Part shown: in pieces, positions 45,515-53,171 of the stretch | How positions within the stretch are numbered: position 1 is the first letter of the stretch | Layout of the letters: the number at the start of each line of letters is the position of its first letter | Source of the DNA: Bryobacterales bacterium | GTDB lineage: Bacteria; Acidobacteriota; Terriglobia; Bryobacterales; UBA6623 | Direction of reading: 5' to 3' | DNA: 59,288 nucleotides | Assembly (NCBI GenBank): GCA_028819255.1 | Contig: JAPPMB010000036.1 | Location: 1-59,288 of the forward strand | Program-made: the position numbers and the translations under genes | The notes under the pieces: model-generated | The model's database searches: none | The model's input: only the letters and a program-made list of their open reading frames with translations | Told to the model about the DNA's origin: nothing

Positions 45515-46265
45515 TCACTCCCCCCGAGGCCCCGTCCGAACGAGCTCGAACCGGATTCGGCGGAACTCCTTGGTTCGGGAGCGGCCCAATTCCTCTCGCA
45601 TGCGATCCGCCAGTAACGAGGCGTCTTCCGATTGCCCGGTCTGTCTCAGGGCAAGTATCGGATCGTACGTAGCCTGCCGGTCGCGAGGTGCCAGGCGCGG
45701 GGCTTGTTCCAGAAGAGCTATGACTGTTGCCGGCAGCTGAGACATCGCACGGCTTGCCCAGTTCGATCAGCGGCGCGGCTTCGTCCGGAAGCCGGTCCAC
45801 AGCTCTCGAAAAGCCGTCCAGCGCCTGCTGGATCTCTGCAGAACCGGGCTCTGCCCCTCGCTCCACCAGCGCCCGAGCGAGGCGGAGCTGCGCGACTGCG
45901 CTGTCAGGCTGCTTCCTGACTCTCGAACGCAGCACATCGAGTGACTCCTCCGAGCGACCCTTCTCGTCGAGTGTCAATGAGAGGGCCACACGGGCCGGTC
46001 GAGCGTCGGGGTCGTGCTACGTGGCATCCTTGAACGCCGCTTCTGCCTCCTCGTGGCGACCGAGCTCCGGCAGCAAGACCCCGCGCATGGTCAGGAATCG
46101 GCAGGCGTTCCGAACGTTGACGATCCCGGCATCCCTGACCTCCATCCCGAGGTCGTACGCGTCTTGCTCAGCGCAGCGCTCGGCGGGCTGCAGGTGAAGG
46201 CGCTCGTTGTGCGGGTGCTCTCGGATGACGTGCTGCAGTTTGGCAAGTGCCCCGCAACAGCGAGA
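45515..46265 (-). pseudogene. Decayed TPR protein
   Basis: The minus strand encodes a natural TPR-like sequence: 'ALAKLQHVIREHPHNERLHL', 'DAYDLGMEVRDAGIVNVRNA', 'RGVLLPELGRHEEAEAAF', an in-frame TAG at 46018-46020, then 'DPDARPARVALSLTLDEK' and 'GRSEESLDVLRSRVRKQPD' in the same frame. After 'LIELGKP', near 45750, the sequence continues in another frame with 'LLEQAPRLAPRDRQATYDP' and ends at 45515. One nonsense change and one frameshift inactivate it. It lies upstream of the TonB receptor gene, where a TPR partner would be expected. Confidence 0.6.
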
Positions 46266-46362
46266 TTCCCGTACGTCGGCAAGAAGCCGGTCCGCGGGTC
46301 CCCCACAGGTCCGTCCCGTCTTTCAAGAAGGACAAGGATTCTGTCCTCGCTGAAGTAAGGAC

Positions 46363-46650
46363 ATGTCGAAGGTCACGAGCAAGCTGCAAGTCACGATCCC
46401 GAAATCGATTGCCCGTCAATACTCGATCCGGCCTGGGGACTCGATTTCGTTTCAGGCGGCCGGCGACGTCATCCGCGTGCTGCCTCCCAACGTGGCCGCC
46501 CCTGCCAAGCTCGATCGACTCACGCGACTGGCCTTGTTCGATGCCGGGACGCAGCGACAGCGAGCCCGCGAGTCCCGGGCACGGTGGGCGCCAGCCCGTG
46601 GCCGAGGATGGACCCGCCTGGAGCTGTACCGTCGTGGCTGTACTGATTGA
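46363..46650 (+). CDS. vapB: AbrB/VapB-type antitoxin
   Basis: A 95-residue protein. The N-terminal swapped-hairpin domain 'KVTSKLQVTIPKSIARQYSI' and 'RPGDSISFQAAGDVIRVLP' is the SpoVT/AbrB fold. The C-terminal part, rich in R and W ('WAPARGRGWTRLELYRRG'), is the usual toxin-binding tail of VapB proteins. AAGGAC lies just before the ATG. Its end overlaps the start of the PIN-domain gene by 17 bases, the normal coupling of vapBC. Confidence 0.85.
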   Translation: MSKVTSKLQVTIPKSIARQYSIRPGDSISFQAAGDVIRVLPPNVAAPAKLDRLTRLALFDAGTQRQRARESRARWAPARGRGWTRLELYRRGCTD

Positions 46651-47051
46651 CACCAACGTCTTCGTATATCGCTACGACCCCCGCTCTCGCAGAAAGCAGG
46701 AGATTGCCGACCGCATTCTCCGCTCGGCAATCGATGCGGGCGACGCCGGGATCCCGCACCAGGTCATCCTCGAGTTCGTGGCGGCGGCGACGCTCGGCGG
46801 CAGGCAGTCCTCGGGAGGCCCCGCGCGAGGCGGACGACATCCTGGCCGCGTTTCCGATCGTCAATCCGAACGAGGCCGTGCTGCGCACGGCGCTGCGAGG
46901 CTTCGTGGCATGCGGCATGTCATGGTTCGACGCGCACCTGTGGGCGTATGCCGAGGTCTGTGGCCTGACGGAGATCATGTCCGAGGACTTTGCCCACGGA
47001 CGGCTCTACGGAAGCGTCATGGTGCGGAACCCCTTCGCTCAGGCCCATTGA
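46634..47051 (+). pseudogene. vapC: VapC-type PIN-domain toxin, frameshifted
   Basis: A PIN-domain RNase. From the GTG at 46634 the first frame gives 'VAVLIDTNVFVYRYDPR' (first acidic residue) and 'IPHQVILEFVAAATLGG' (conserved E). The sequence then shifts near 46815-46830. The other frame continues with 'READDILAAFPIVNPNEAV', 'GMSWFDAHLWAYAEVCG' (third acidic residue) and 'IMSEDFAHGRLYGSVMVRNPF'. All the PIN residues exist but not in one frame. Either the toxin was inactivated or the read has an indel. Confidence 0.75.
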
Positions 47052-47085
47052 ACTGCCCCGTCGCGCGACGGCCTGCGTCTCGCGT

Positions 47086-48156
47086 TCAGTCGGGAAAGGG
47101 GCGCGACTGGACGGCCTCGAGGAATGTCGGGTTCTGGCGTCGAAGCCGGAGCGAGAGCTCCTTTGCGGCTCGTGCCTTCGGGCGGTCCCGGAGGCGGAAG
47201 TACACCTGTGACATCAGCAGGTGCGGCTGAGGATGCCGGGGCTCGATCCGGACTGCCTCTTCAAGAGCATCGACTGCCTCCTTCCATTTCTTCACGCCCA
47301 TCAGCGCCCGGGCCATGGAGATCCGCGCGGGAATGTAGTCCGTCCGCAAGGCGACGGCCTTGCCGAGCGGTTCCAGTGCCTCCTCGTAGCGGGCCTGCTT
47401 GACCAGCCAGTCGCCGTAGAAGAAGTGAGGCTCCTCGTAGTTGGGATCGAGTTGGATGGCCTTGCGCAGGAACGGCAGGGCCTCCGCGAACCGCCCGTCC
47501 TTCTGCAGGTGCCATGCGTATTCGAAGCTGGCACGCGCTGAGCGCGGATAGCGCGTCGACGCATCCGCCGCAACCTTGAGGCCGGCATCCAGGTCTCCCG
47601 CTTCCCGGCAGGCGTGAATCGCCATGTAGTGGAGATCTTCGATGTCGGGCCTGAGCCGGAGGGCCCGCATGGCAATGTCCGCGGCCTCGCGGTGGTACCT
47701 GCCCTTGCCGTACTCCACGGCCATGACCTGCATCAGCTGGACGTGGTCCGGCCGGACCTCGAGGGCCCGGTTCCACGCCCTCAGCGCCTCGTCGCCGCGG
47801 TCGAGCTTCTGGTTTGTGGCCCCAAGCAGGTAGTGGGCGTTGAAGTCGGAGGGCGAGACGGCGGCCGCCCGCGCGAGGAAAGGCTTTGCGTTCTCGAGGC
47901 GTCCCGCCGAGAAGTGCATGTAGCCGAGATTGAAGAGGGCAGGGAAGTAGTCCGGCGCGGTCTTGAGCGCCTGCTGCCAGAGATCGGCGGCCTCCGCAAC
48001 ACGGCCCTCCTGCGCCAGTCCCAGCCCGCGGTCGGTGAGGGTGGCGGGATTGCTAGGCAGTTGAGCACGGATTCCCGGCAGCCAGCCGAGCCACGCTGCG
48101 ATCACGAGCGCCCGCACGGCTCGTCGCGAATAGAAACGGCCCCGGCCGCCGGTCAC
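47086..48156 (-). CDS. Exported TPR protein coupled to CRTAC1-like gene
   Basis: A 356-residue protein made of about nine tetratricopeptide repeats after an N-terminal hydrophobic segment ('AVRALVIAAWLGWLPGIRA'). Examples are 'LFNLGYMHFSAGRLENAKPF', 'HYLLGATNQKLDRGDEALRA', 'HFFYGDWLVKQARYEEALEP' and 'HLLMSQVYFRLRDRPKARAA'. TPRs mediate protein interaction, here probably in the periplasm. The GTG start shares GTGA with the stop of the upstream CRTAC1-like gene. This TPR/CRTAC1 pairing is recurrent in Acidobacteriota near TonB receptors. Confidence 0.85.
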   Translation of the reverse strand: MTGGRGRFYSRRAVRALVIAAWLGWLPGIRAQLPSNPATLTDRGLGLAQEGRVAEAADLWQQALKTAPDYFPALFNLGYMHFSAGRLENAKPFLARAAAVSPSDFNAHYLLGATNQKLDRGDEALRAWNRALEVRPDHVQLMQVMAVEYGKGRYHREAADIAMRALRLRPDIEDLHYMAIHACREAGDLDAGLKVAADASTRYPRSARASFEYAWHLQKDGRFAEALPFLRKAIQLDPNYEEPHFFYGDWLVKQARYEEALEPLGKAVALRTDYIPARISMARALMGVKKWKEAVDALEEAVRIEPRHPQPHLLMSQVYFRLRDRPKARAAKELSLRLRRQNPTFLEAVQSRPFPD

Positions 48157-49904
48157 GGGACTTCCCTCGCCTCGCCTGAGCCCTCTTCCAGCAGCCACGT
48201 CGCCCCGGCCGCAGCCTTCGGGAAATCCTCTTCCTGCCCGCTGGGCCAGCGCACCCTGATGCTGTCAACATGCAGGGCGTCTCCAAGGCCGAAGTGGACC
48301 CTCAGGTCGTTGTGCGACACGTAGCTCGACTGGCTCATGACGGCGCGGGTCTGTCGAGCGCCGCCCGCCTCGATGGTCACCTGGGAGCCGATGGCCGCCG
48401 TGTTTGAGAGAGTGCCGCGCAGCGCCAGGCGAATCCAGCTGCCTCCTGGCGGCAGGTCGTTCCGAAGCAGGGACACCTGTTCAGCCATGTTCATGACCAC
48501 GACGTCAAGATCACCGTCGTCGTCGAAGTCGCCGAACGCCGCCCCGCGACTCGATCTGGCTTGTCGCAGTCCCTCGCCCGAAAGGGAGGTGACGTCCTCG
48601 AATCGCTTCCCGGCGAGGTTCCGATAGACGAGATTCGACTGCGCGTAGGTCTCCGCGATCTTCGTCTGGCGTTCCAGCTCCGGGTACACATGCCCGTTGG
48701 CCTGGAAGATGTCCTGCCAGCCGTCGTTGTCCAGGTCAACGAACTCGACGCCCCACCCGACGTATCTGGGATTCGACGCCAGGCCCGCGCGGACGCAGAT
48801 GTCCTCGAAGAACAAGCCCTCGCTGCTGCGGTACAGGTTCGGGTAGTCGTCCGCAAAGTTGGTCTTGACCAAGTCCAGCCAGCCGTCGGCGTTGAAGTCG
48901 CCGACGCCGATGCCCATGCCTCCCTGCTCGAAGCCATGCTCGTTGAAGGCCACGCCCGCCTCGGTCGCGTAGTCTGTGAAGGTTCCGTCCCGGTTGTTCA
49001 CGAACAGGATGCTGGGCGTCGAGTCGCAGGCGATGTAGATGTCTTGCCAGCCGTCCCCGTCGAAGTCCGCCGCCGCCGCCGTGAATGCGTAGTAGTCCCG
49101 CACGTCGCGCACGCCTGCGGACTCGCTCACATCCTCGAATGCCCCGTCGCCGAGATTCCGGTACAGGGTCACGCCGCCGAACGGCAGGCCCCGGGGGCCG
49201 CAGTATACGGGCATGCCCTTCCACTCGCAGTTGGATGTCTTTCCGGGCGGGGGGGCCGTCCCGGGATCGAACTGCTGGTACTGCGACACGAGCAGGTCGA
49301 GCAGTCCGTCGCGGTCGTAGTCGACGAAGGTGCAGCCGGAACTCCATTCGTCCGGACTCCCTGCGACGCCGGCTGTTGGCGCGGTCTCGCTGAACCTGCC
49401 GTCGCCCAGGTTCCGGTAGAGGGCGTCTCGACCCCAGTACGCCACGAACAGGTCCAGACGGCCGTCATTGTCATAGTCGCCCGCGCAGACCGCGCTTCCC
49501 CATCCGGACCGCCCGAGACCGCTGCGCGCGGTCGCGTCCTCGAACTGGCCGTCCCCGACGTTTCGGTACAGCCGGCTGGTCGGGGCGTCGGCCTCCGGGC
49601 TTCCGGCCAGAGTCGATCCGTTCACGAGGAACACGTCCAGCCGCGAATCGCCGTCGTAATCCAGGAACGCGACTCCGGAGCCGTTGGACTCGATGATGTA
49701 GTCCTTGGTCTCTCGTCCGCCGTAGGTAAAGACGAGGTCTAGACCCGCATCGTCCGCGACATCGACGAACACCGCTTCCCACGGAAGTCCCGAGGCCTCC
49801 AGGGCCTTTACGGGCTGGGCGTTCGAACTGGCCACGCCCTGTGCGGGGAGGTGGGCGGGAACCAGCGCCGCCAGGCAAAGCGGAAGCAGCGACTGTATGC
49901 GCAT
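48153..49904 (-). CDS. Exported CRTAC1-like protein (FG-GAP repeats plus ASPIC/UnbV)
   Basis: A 583-residue secreted protein; the signal is 'SLLPLCLAALVPAHLPAQG'. Six or more FG-GAP/VCBS-type repeats with calcium-binding-like loops recur: 'VAFLDYDGDSRLDVFLVNG', 'AVCAGDYDNDGRLDLFVAYW', 'CTFVDYDRDGLLDLLVSQ', 'AAADFDGDGWQDIYIACD', 'GVGDFNADGWLDLVKTNF' and 'GDFDDDGDLDVVVMN'. They form an integrin-like propeller. The C-terminus is the ASPIC/UnbV domain ('HNDLRVHFGLGDALHVDSI', 'RVRWPSGQ'). It is the first gene of an operon with the TPR gene. The molecular role is unknown; surface binding is an inference. Confidence 0.92.
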   Translation of the reverse strand: MRIQSLLPLCLAALVPAHLPAQGVASSNAQPVKALEASGLPWEAVFVDVADDAGLDLVFTYGGRETKDYIIESNGSGVAFLDYDGDSRLDVFLVNGSTLAGSPEADAPTSRLYRNVGDGQFEDATARSGLGRSGWGSAVCAGDYDNDGRLDLFVAYWGRDALYRNLGDGRFSETAPTAGVAGSPDEWSSGCTFVDYDRDGLLDLLVSQYQQFDPGTAPPPGKTSNCEWKGMPVYCGPRGLPFGGVTLYRNLGDGAFEDVSESAGVRDVRDYYAFTAAAADFDGDGWQDIYIACDSTPSILFVNNRDGTFTDYATEAGVAFNEHGFEQGGMGIGVGDFNADGWLDLVKTNFADDYPNLYRSSEGLFFEDICVRAGLASNPRYVGWGVEFVDLDNDGWQDIFQANGHVYPELERQTKIAETYAQSNLVYRNLAGKRFEDVTSLSGEGLRQARSSRGAAFGDFDDDGDLDVVVMNMAEQVSLLRNDLPPGGSWIRLALRGTLSNTAAIGSQVTIEAGGARQTRAVMSQSSYVSHNDLRVHFGLGDALHVDSIRVRWPSGQEEDFPKAAAGATWLLEEGSGEAREVP

Positions 49905-49972
49905 GACAAGGGCCGATGGCTCTTGAGTCCTGAGTATGCCACAGCTCCCGCGCCCGCTAACCTAGGCTCGCG

Positions 49973-50569
49973 ATGTTGCCTGTCCGTCGGGTCTGTGTGT
50001 TCTGTGGATCCAACACCGGACGGAATGCCGCCTACTCCGCGGCAGCCGGCGCCTTGGGGGAATCCATCGCGAAACAGGGGGTCACCCTCGTGTACGGCGG
50101 AGGCCGCGTCGGCCTGATGGGCGTGGTCGCCGATGCGGTGCTGGGGTTGGGCGGCCGCGTCGTGGGCGTCATCCCGAGGGCGATCGCAACCGACGAGGTG
50201 GCACACCCGGATCTGACCGAGCTGCACGTCGTGGGCTCGATGCACGAGCGCAAGGCGCTCATGGCGGACCTCGCCCAGGGGTTCGTCGCCCTGCCGGGGG
50301 GATTCGGCACGCTGGATGAACTTTGCGAGATCCTGACGTGGGCCCAGCTCGGCATGCACCGCAAGCCGGTCGGCCTGCTGAACGTAGAGGGCTACTTCGA
50401 TCCCCTGCTTGCGTTCCTAGACCAGGCGGTGTTAGACGGTTTCGTCCGTCCGTCCCATCGACGGCTTCTGATCGAGGGAAGGGATCCGTCGCGCATTCTG
50501 CACCTTCTTTCCCGGAGCAAGGCCCCGGTCGTTTCGAAATGGCTTGACGGCAGAGCCGATCTCCGATGA
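49973..50569 (+). CDS. LOG-family protein (cytokinin riboside 5'-monophosphate phosphoribohydrolase-like)
   Basis: A 198-residue Rossmann protein of the TIGR00730/LOG group, which hydrolyses nucleoside 5'-monophosphates to base and ribose phosphate. The start 'VCVFCGSNTGRN', 'LVYGGGRVGLMGVVADA', 'HERKALMADLAQGFVALP' and 'GGFGTLDELCEILTWAQLG' (the PGGxGTxxE motif) are all present. TAACCT lies nine bases upstream of the ATG, again without a ribosome site. It is divergent from the CRTAC1 operon. Confidence 0.92.
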   Translation: MLPVRRVCVFCGSNTGRNAAYSAAAGALGESIAKQGVTLVYGGGRVGLMGVVADAVLGLGGRVVGVIPRAIATDEVAHPDLTELHVVGSMHERKALMADLAQGFVALPGGFGTLDELCEILTWAQLGMHRKPVGLLNVEGYFDPLLAFLDQAVLDGFVRPSHRRLLIEGRDPSRILHLLSRSKAPVVSKWLDGRADLR

Positions 50570-50666
50570 GACGGGCTTCCGTGCTTTCCTGCAGCCGGTC
50601 AGTCGACGCCCCGGGAGCCCGGTGGGGCAGCGTCCCTGGGAGGAAGCAAGCCGAACTCGCGGCTTG
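50570..50666. other. Intergenic before LytTR remnant
   Basis: Short non-coding sequence after the LOG gene, with no feature recognised. Confidence 0.4.
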
Positions 50667-50783
50667 GGGGAGCAGTGCTCGAATCATAGCCGCATTGCGG
50701 TTGCTCATTGCGCACCGGAGGCCGTTGTAGAGCGTGAGCAGCCGTCGACGGCCGCTCAAGGCGCTGATCCTCTTGAGCCGGTC
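50667..50783 (-). pseudogene. Degenerate copy of a LytTR-domain C-terminus
   Basis: The minus strand encodes 'DRLKRISALSGRRRLLTLYN' followed by 'GLRCAMSNRNAAMIRALL'. The intact response regulator at 52131-52895 ends 'DKIKRISALSSRRWLLTLDN' and 'GIQCTVSKRNAAMVRALL'. The DNA also aligns over about 115 bases. Only the DNA-binding tail is preserved, and the frame runs on into non-family sequence. It is a partial duplication, 1.4 kb from its relative. Confidence 0.75.
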
Positions 50784-50984
50784 CGGCCGGCGAATCGAGG
50801 CGGGCCGACCAGTTCGCAACCGGCATAGGCCAACGGCCGGGCCTCCGTGCCAGTCTCTCGGTGTTCGGACGGCTCAAGCTAACGCAATGCCGCCGCCGCG
50901 GCCAGCTCGAAGTAGATCGCCGGACCCGGCGAGGTGGCCCTCCGGCGCCGTTGCGTCGAGGGAGGCGCCTAGCTTGCGGCAGGG
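50784..50984. other. Intergenic, nothing recognised
   Basis: Non-coding sequence between the LytTR remnant and the nucleotidyltransferase gene. No feature is supported. Confidence 0.4.
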
Positions 50985-51617
50985 TCAGGTTCCGGCCGGA
51001 TTCCGAGGCGCATTCGGCCGGCCCTCGCGCTTCGGGGCACGGTCGCGTTCCTCGACCAGCCCCTTTTCGCGTTCGCCCCGAAGGATTGCCGCGATCCTTG
51101 CTTCATTTCGCCACGGGATCCCGTCGTGCGGATAGACGGAACTGTGGATCTCGCGCACTTCCCGCATCGTGGTCACGCCGAGCTGCCGCAAGAGCAGCTT
51201 GATGTCGCGTTCGTCCCGTTCGCGGCCCGTGCGGACCTTCATCGCGAGCATGTGGCGCGCCGACGCTCCGGTCACGACCAGAAAGGGCGAGTCGAAGAGC
51301 ACCTCAGGGGTCTTGTCCGGACGATATGGCAGGACTCCGATCCTCCGGACCTCATCGTTCAGCCAGTCCGGATCCAGGCCCTGTTCGCGCGCCACCTCCT
51401 CAGCGGCATCGAGGACGGCTTCGCGAGGGTCGATCGCAAGCGCATCAATATCCAGTGTGGATTCGCTCCGGCGGTGGGCCATCACCATCGCCGCGCCACC
51501 CACCACGTAGACGTGCCCCCTGATCTCCCTGGCCGCCAGGCGCTTGGCCAAGGCTTCGAAGGCCATTCGCATCGTCCCGCGGTCAAGCCTTCGCTCACTG
51601 TCACGGAACCCAGGCAT
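50985..51617 (-). CDS. AbiEii/DUF6036-like nucleotidyltransferase, putative toxin
   Basis: A 210-residue protein with the nucleotidyltransferase core 'GHVYVVGGAAMVMAHRRSES' then 'TLDIDALAID' (GG at 40-41, D56 and D58 as the metal-binding DxD), and 'SARHMLAMKVRTGRERDERD' with 'DIKLLLRQLG' as the helical half. Related proteins (AbiEii, MenT) transfer nucleotides to tRNA or other targets and act as toxins. The ATG has GGAG six bases upstream and lies 17 bases inside the upstream gene, so the pair is coupled. The C-terminal tail is charged and non-conserved. Confidence 0.75.
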   Translation of the reverse strand: MPGFRDSERRLDRGTMRMAFEALAKRLAAREIRGHVYVVGGAAMVMAHRRSESTLDIDALAIDPREAVLDAAEEVAREQGLDPDWLNDEVRRIGVLPYRPDKTPEVLFDSPFLVVTGASARHMLAMKVRTGRERDERDIKLLLRQLGVTTMREVREIHSSVYPHDGIPWRNEARIAAILRGEREKGLVEERDRAPKREGRPNAPRNPAGT

Positions 51618-52011
51618 GCTTCTCTCCACCCCTCGCATCGAGGTCCAGGGGATCCGGCAGGGCGCCGTGCCGGATGAACGCTCCTGGGGCGTAGAGAACG
51701 GAATCCGCGGCGGTCACCGGATTCTGTGAGATGACCCACGGCGTGTCGAGGAACCGCTCCGGCTCGTCCACCCACTCCGGCACGGGGAGGTCGTGCAGAC
51801 GGGCGATGTGCTCCACGACCGCCGCGAGGAGCGCGTCCCAGCGCGTGTGCGTCAAGGGAGGACGCTCTCGCAAGAACGCCTTCTGTTCCTCCCGGCTGCG
51901 CAAATGGAATCTCCGCGGGAGATCGTGCATCAGCATCGCGTAGGTGTGCGCGTCTTCGCTCTCGCTCTCGATTACGCGGCAGTAGATCGCCAGCTGAAAC
52001 CGCGCATACAT
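51601..52011 (-). CDS. Conserved partner of the nucleotidyltransferase, putative antitoxin
   Basis: A 136-residue protein of unknown fold, with 'FQLAIYCRVIESESEDAHTY', 'AFLRERPPLTHTRWDALLAA', 'HIARLHDLPVPEWVDEPERF' and 'RHGALPDPLDLDARGG'. I recognise the overall pattern ('ERPP.T..RWDALLA..AEH.A....LP.P.WV..P.RFL..W') as that of hypothetical proteins that sit just before DUF6036-type nucleotidyltransferases. The ATG follows a CATAAT box by six bases. By position and coupling it may be the antitoxin; no DNA-binding motif is evident. Confidence 0.6.
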   Translation of the reverse strand: MYARFQLAIYCRVIESESEDAHTYAMLMHDLPRRFHLRSREEQKAFLRERPPLTHTRWDALLAAVVEHIARLHDLPVPEWVDEPERFLDTPWVISQNPVTAADSVLYAPGAFIRHGALPDPLDLDARGGEKHAWVP

Positions 52012-52017
52012 GGATTC

Positions 52018-52023
52018 ATTATG
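52018..52023 (-). promoter_or_regulatory. -10-like hexamer CATAAT before the nucleotidyltransferase pair
   Basis: Minus-strand CATAAT is one mismatch from consensus and lies six bases before the ATG at 52011. There is no ribosome site, so this is a leaderless candidate. Confidence 0.4.
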
Positions 52024-52130
52024 CGTCGCCGCTTGGCCCGTGGATCACCTCAAGCGGAAGTGCGACCAGCCTGACGATGCCTCAGGACCCCGCCGCGGCG
52101 TCCGTGAGGGAAACACGTGGAACTTGTGGA

Positions 52131-52895
52131 TTAGGCGAGCAGTGCCCGAACCATCGCCGCGTTGCGCTTGCTCACTGTGCACTGGATGCCGTTGTCGAGT
52201 GTGAGAAGCCATCGTCGGCTGCTCAAGGCGCTGATCCTCTTGATCTTGTCGCTATTCACGAGGATGCTGCGATGCACCCGAAGAAACGGTGAGTCGGAGA
52301 GCCGTCTCGAAAGCGAGCCGAGTGTCTGGGTCGCGCGGAACTGCCTGTTTCTCGTCTGGATCCAGACGGTCTCCCCGGCAGCGCGAAACGCATAGATCTG
52401 GTCGAGGTCCAGCAGAAGGAAGTCCCTTCCGTGGCAGGCGACGATCTTCGGGATGCGGCGCTCGTGGGCCGCGTCCGCATTGAGGGTTCTTGCCATTCGC
52501 TCGGCGCTGTCCTGCGGTCTGCGTCTCGCTTGGCGGGCGCGGTCGATGGAGCGCTTGAGGCGTTCGACGCCGAACGGCTTGAGCAGATAGTCCACCGCCC
52601 CCACCTCGAATGCCTTGAGCGCGTGCTCGCTGTAAGCGGTCACAAAGACAATTGACGGGAGGTGGCCCTGGATGCTCCTCACGACTTCGAAACCGTCGCA
52701 GACGGGCATCTGAATGTCCAGCAGCACCAGGTCGGGATCGAGTGCCTTGATCTGCCTCCGGGCTGCGTCGCCGTTTTCGGCCTCCCCGACGATCTCGATG
52801 CCCTCGAGCTCGGAGAGATCCCGCCGAAGCACCTCGCGCGCCGCTTCCTCGTCGTCCACGATCAGCGTCCGCAGCCGGTTTGTCCCACCGGTCAT
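52131..52895 (-). CDS. LytTR-type response regulator (orphan)
   Basis: A 254-residue regulator. The receiver domain has D14/D15, the phospho-acceptor D60 in 'DLVLLDIQMPVCDGFEVV', and lysine in 'VDYLLKPFGVERLKRSID'. A short linker leads to the LytTR DNA-binding domain ('IPKIVACHGRDFLLLDLDQI', 'FRAAGETVWIQTRNRQF', 'FLRVHRSILVNSDKI'). LytTR regulators usually pair with LytS/AlgZ-type kinases, but none is next to it. A degenerate copy of its tail lies 1.4 kb away. The start at 52895 is the first ATG with a family-like N-terminus. Confidence 0.92.
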   Translation of the reverse strand: MTGGTNRLRTLIVDDEEAAREVLRRDLSELEGIEIVGEAENGDAARRQIKALDPDLVLLDIQMPVCDGFEVVRSIQGHLPSIVFVTAYSEHALKAFEVGAVDYLLKPFGVERLKRSIDRARQARRRPQDSAERMARTLNADAAHERRIPKIVACHGRDFLLLDLDQIYAFRAAGETVWIQTRNRQFRATQTLGSLSRRLSDSPFLRVHRSILVNSDKIKRISALSSRRWLLTLDNGIQCTVSKRNAAMVRALLA

Positions 52896-53171
52896 TCTGC
52901 TCGCTGTTTTATCACGCACCCCAGAGGAGTGTGGGCCTGATTTCCGATGAACGGAACGCAAACGGATCTATTCGGTTCAGATTCTTCTGTGAACGGGACA
53001 CGCGCCTAGGCGGCTACGCTACTTGGTCGCGTCGGGTCTCCGGAACACCCGCCTAGTGCCGAACGAGCCCCGAGAGCGGTCGTCTTGAGACGGGAAGTCG
53101 TCGCACATGTCCGAATCCTGTCCACGGCCGCCGCACCCGGCCGGACGCCCCGCGGAGTGCGCCGGAGCTGA

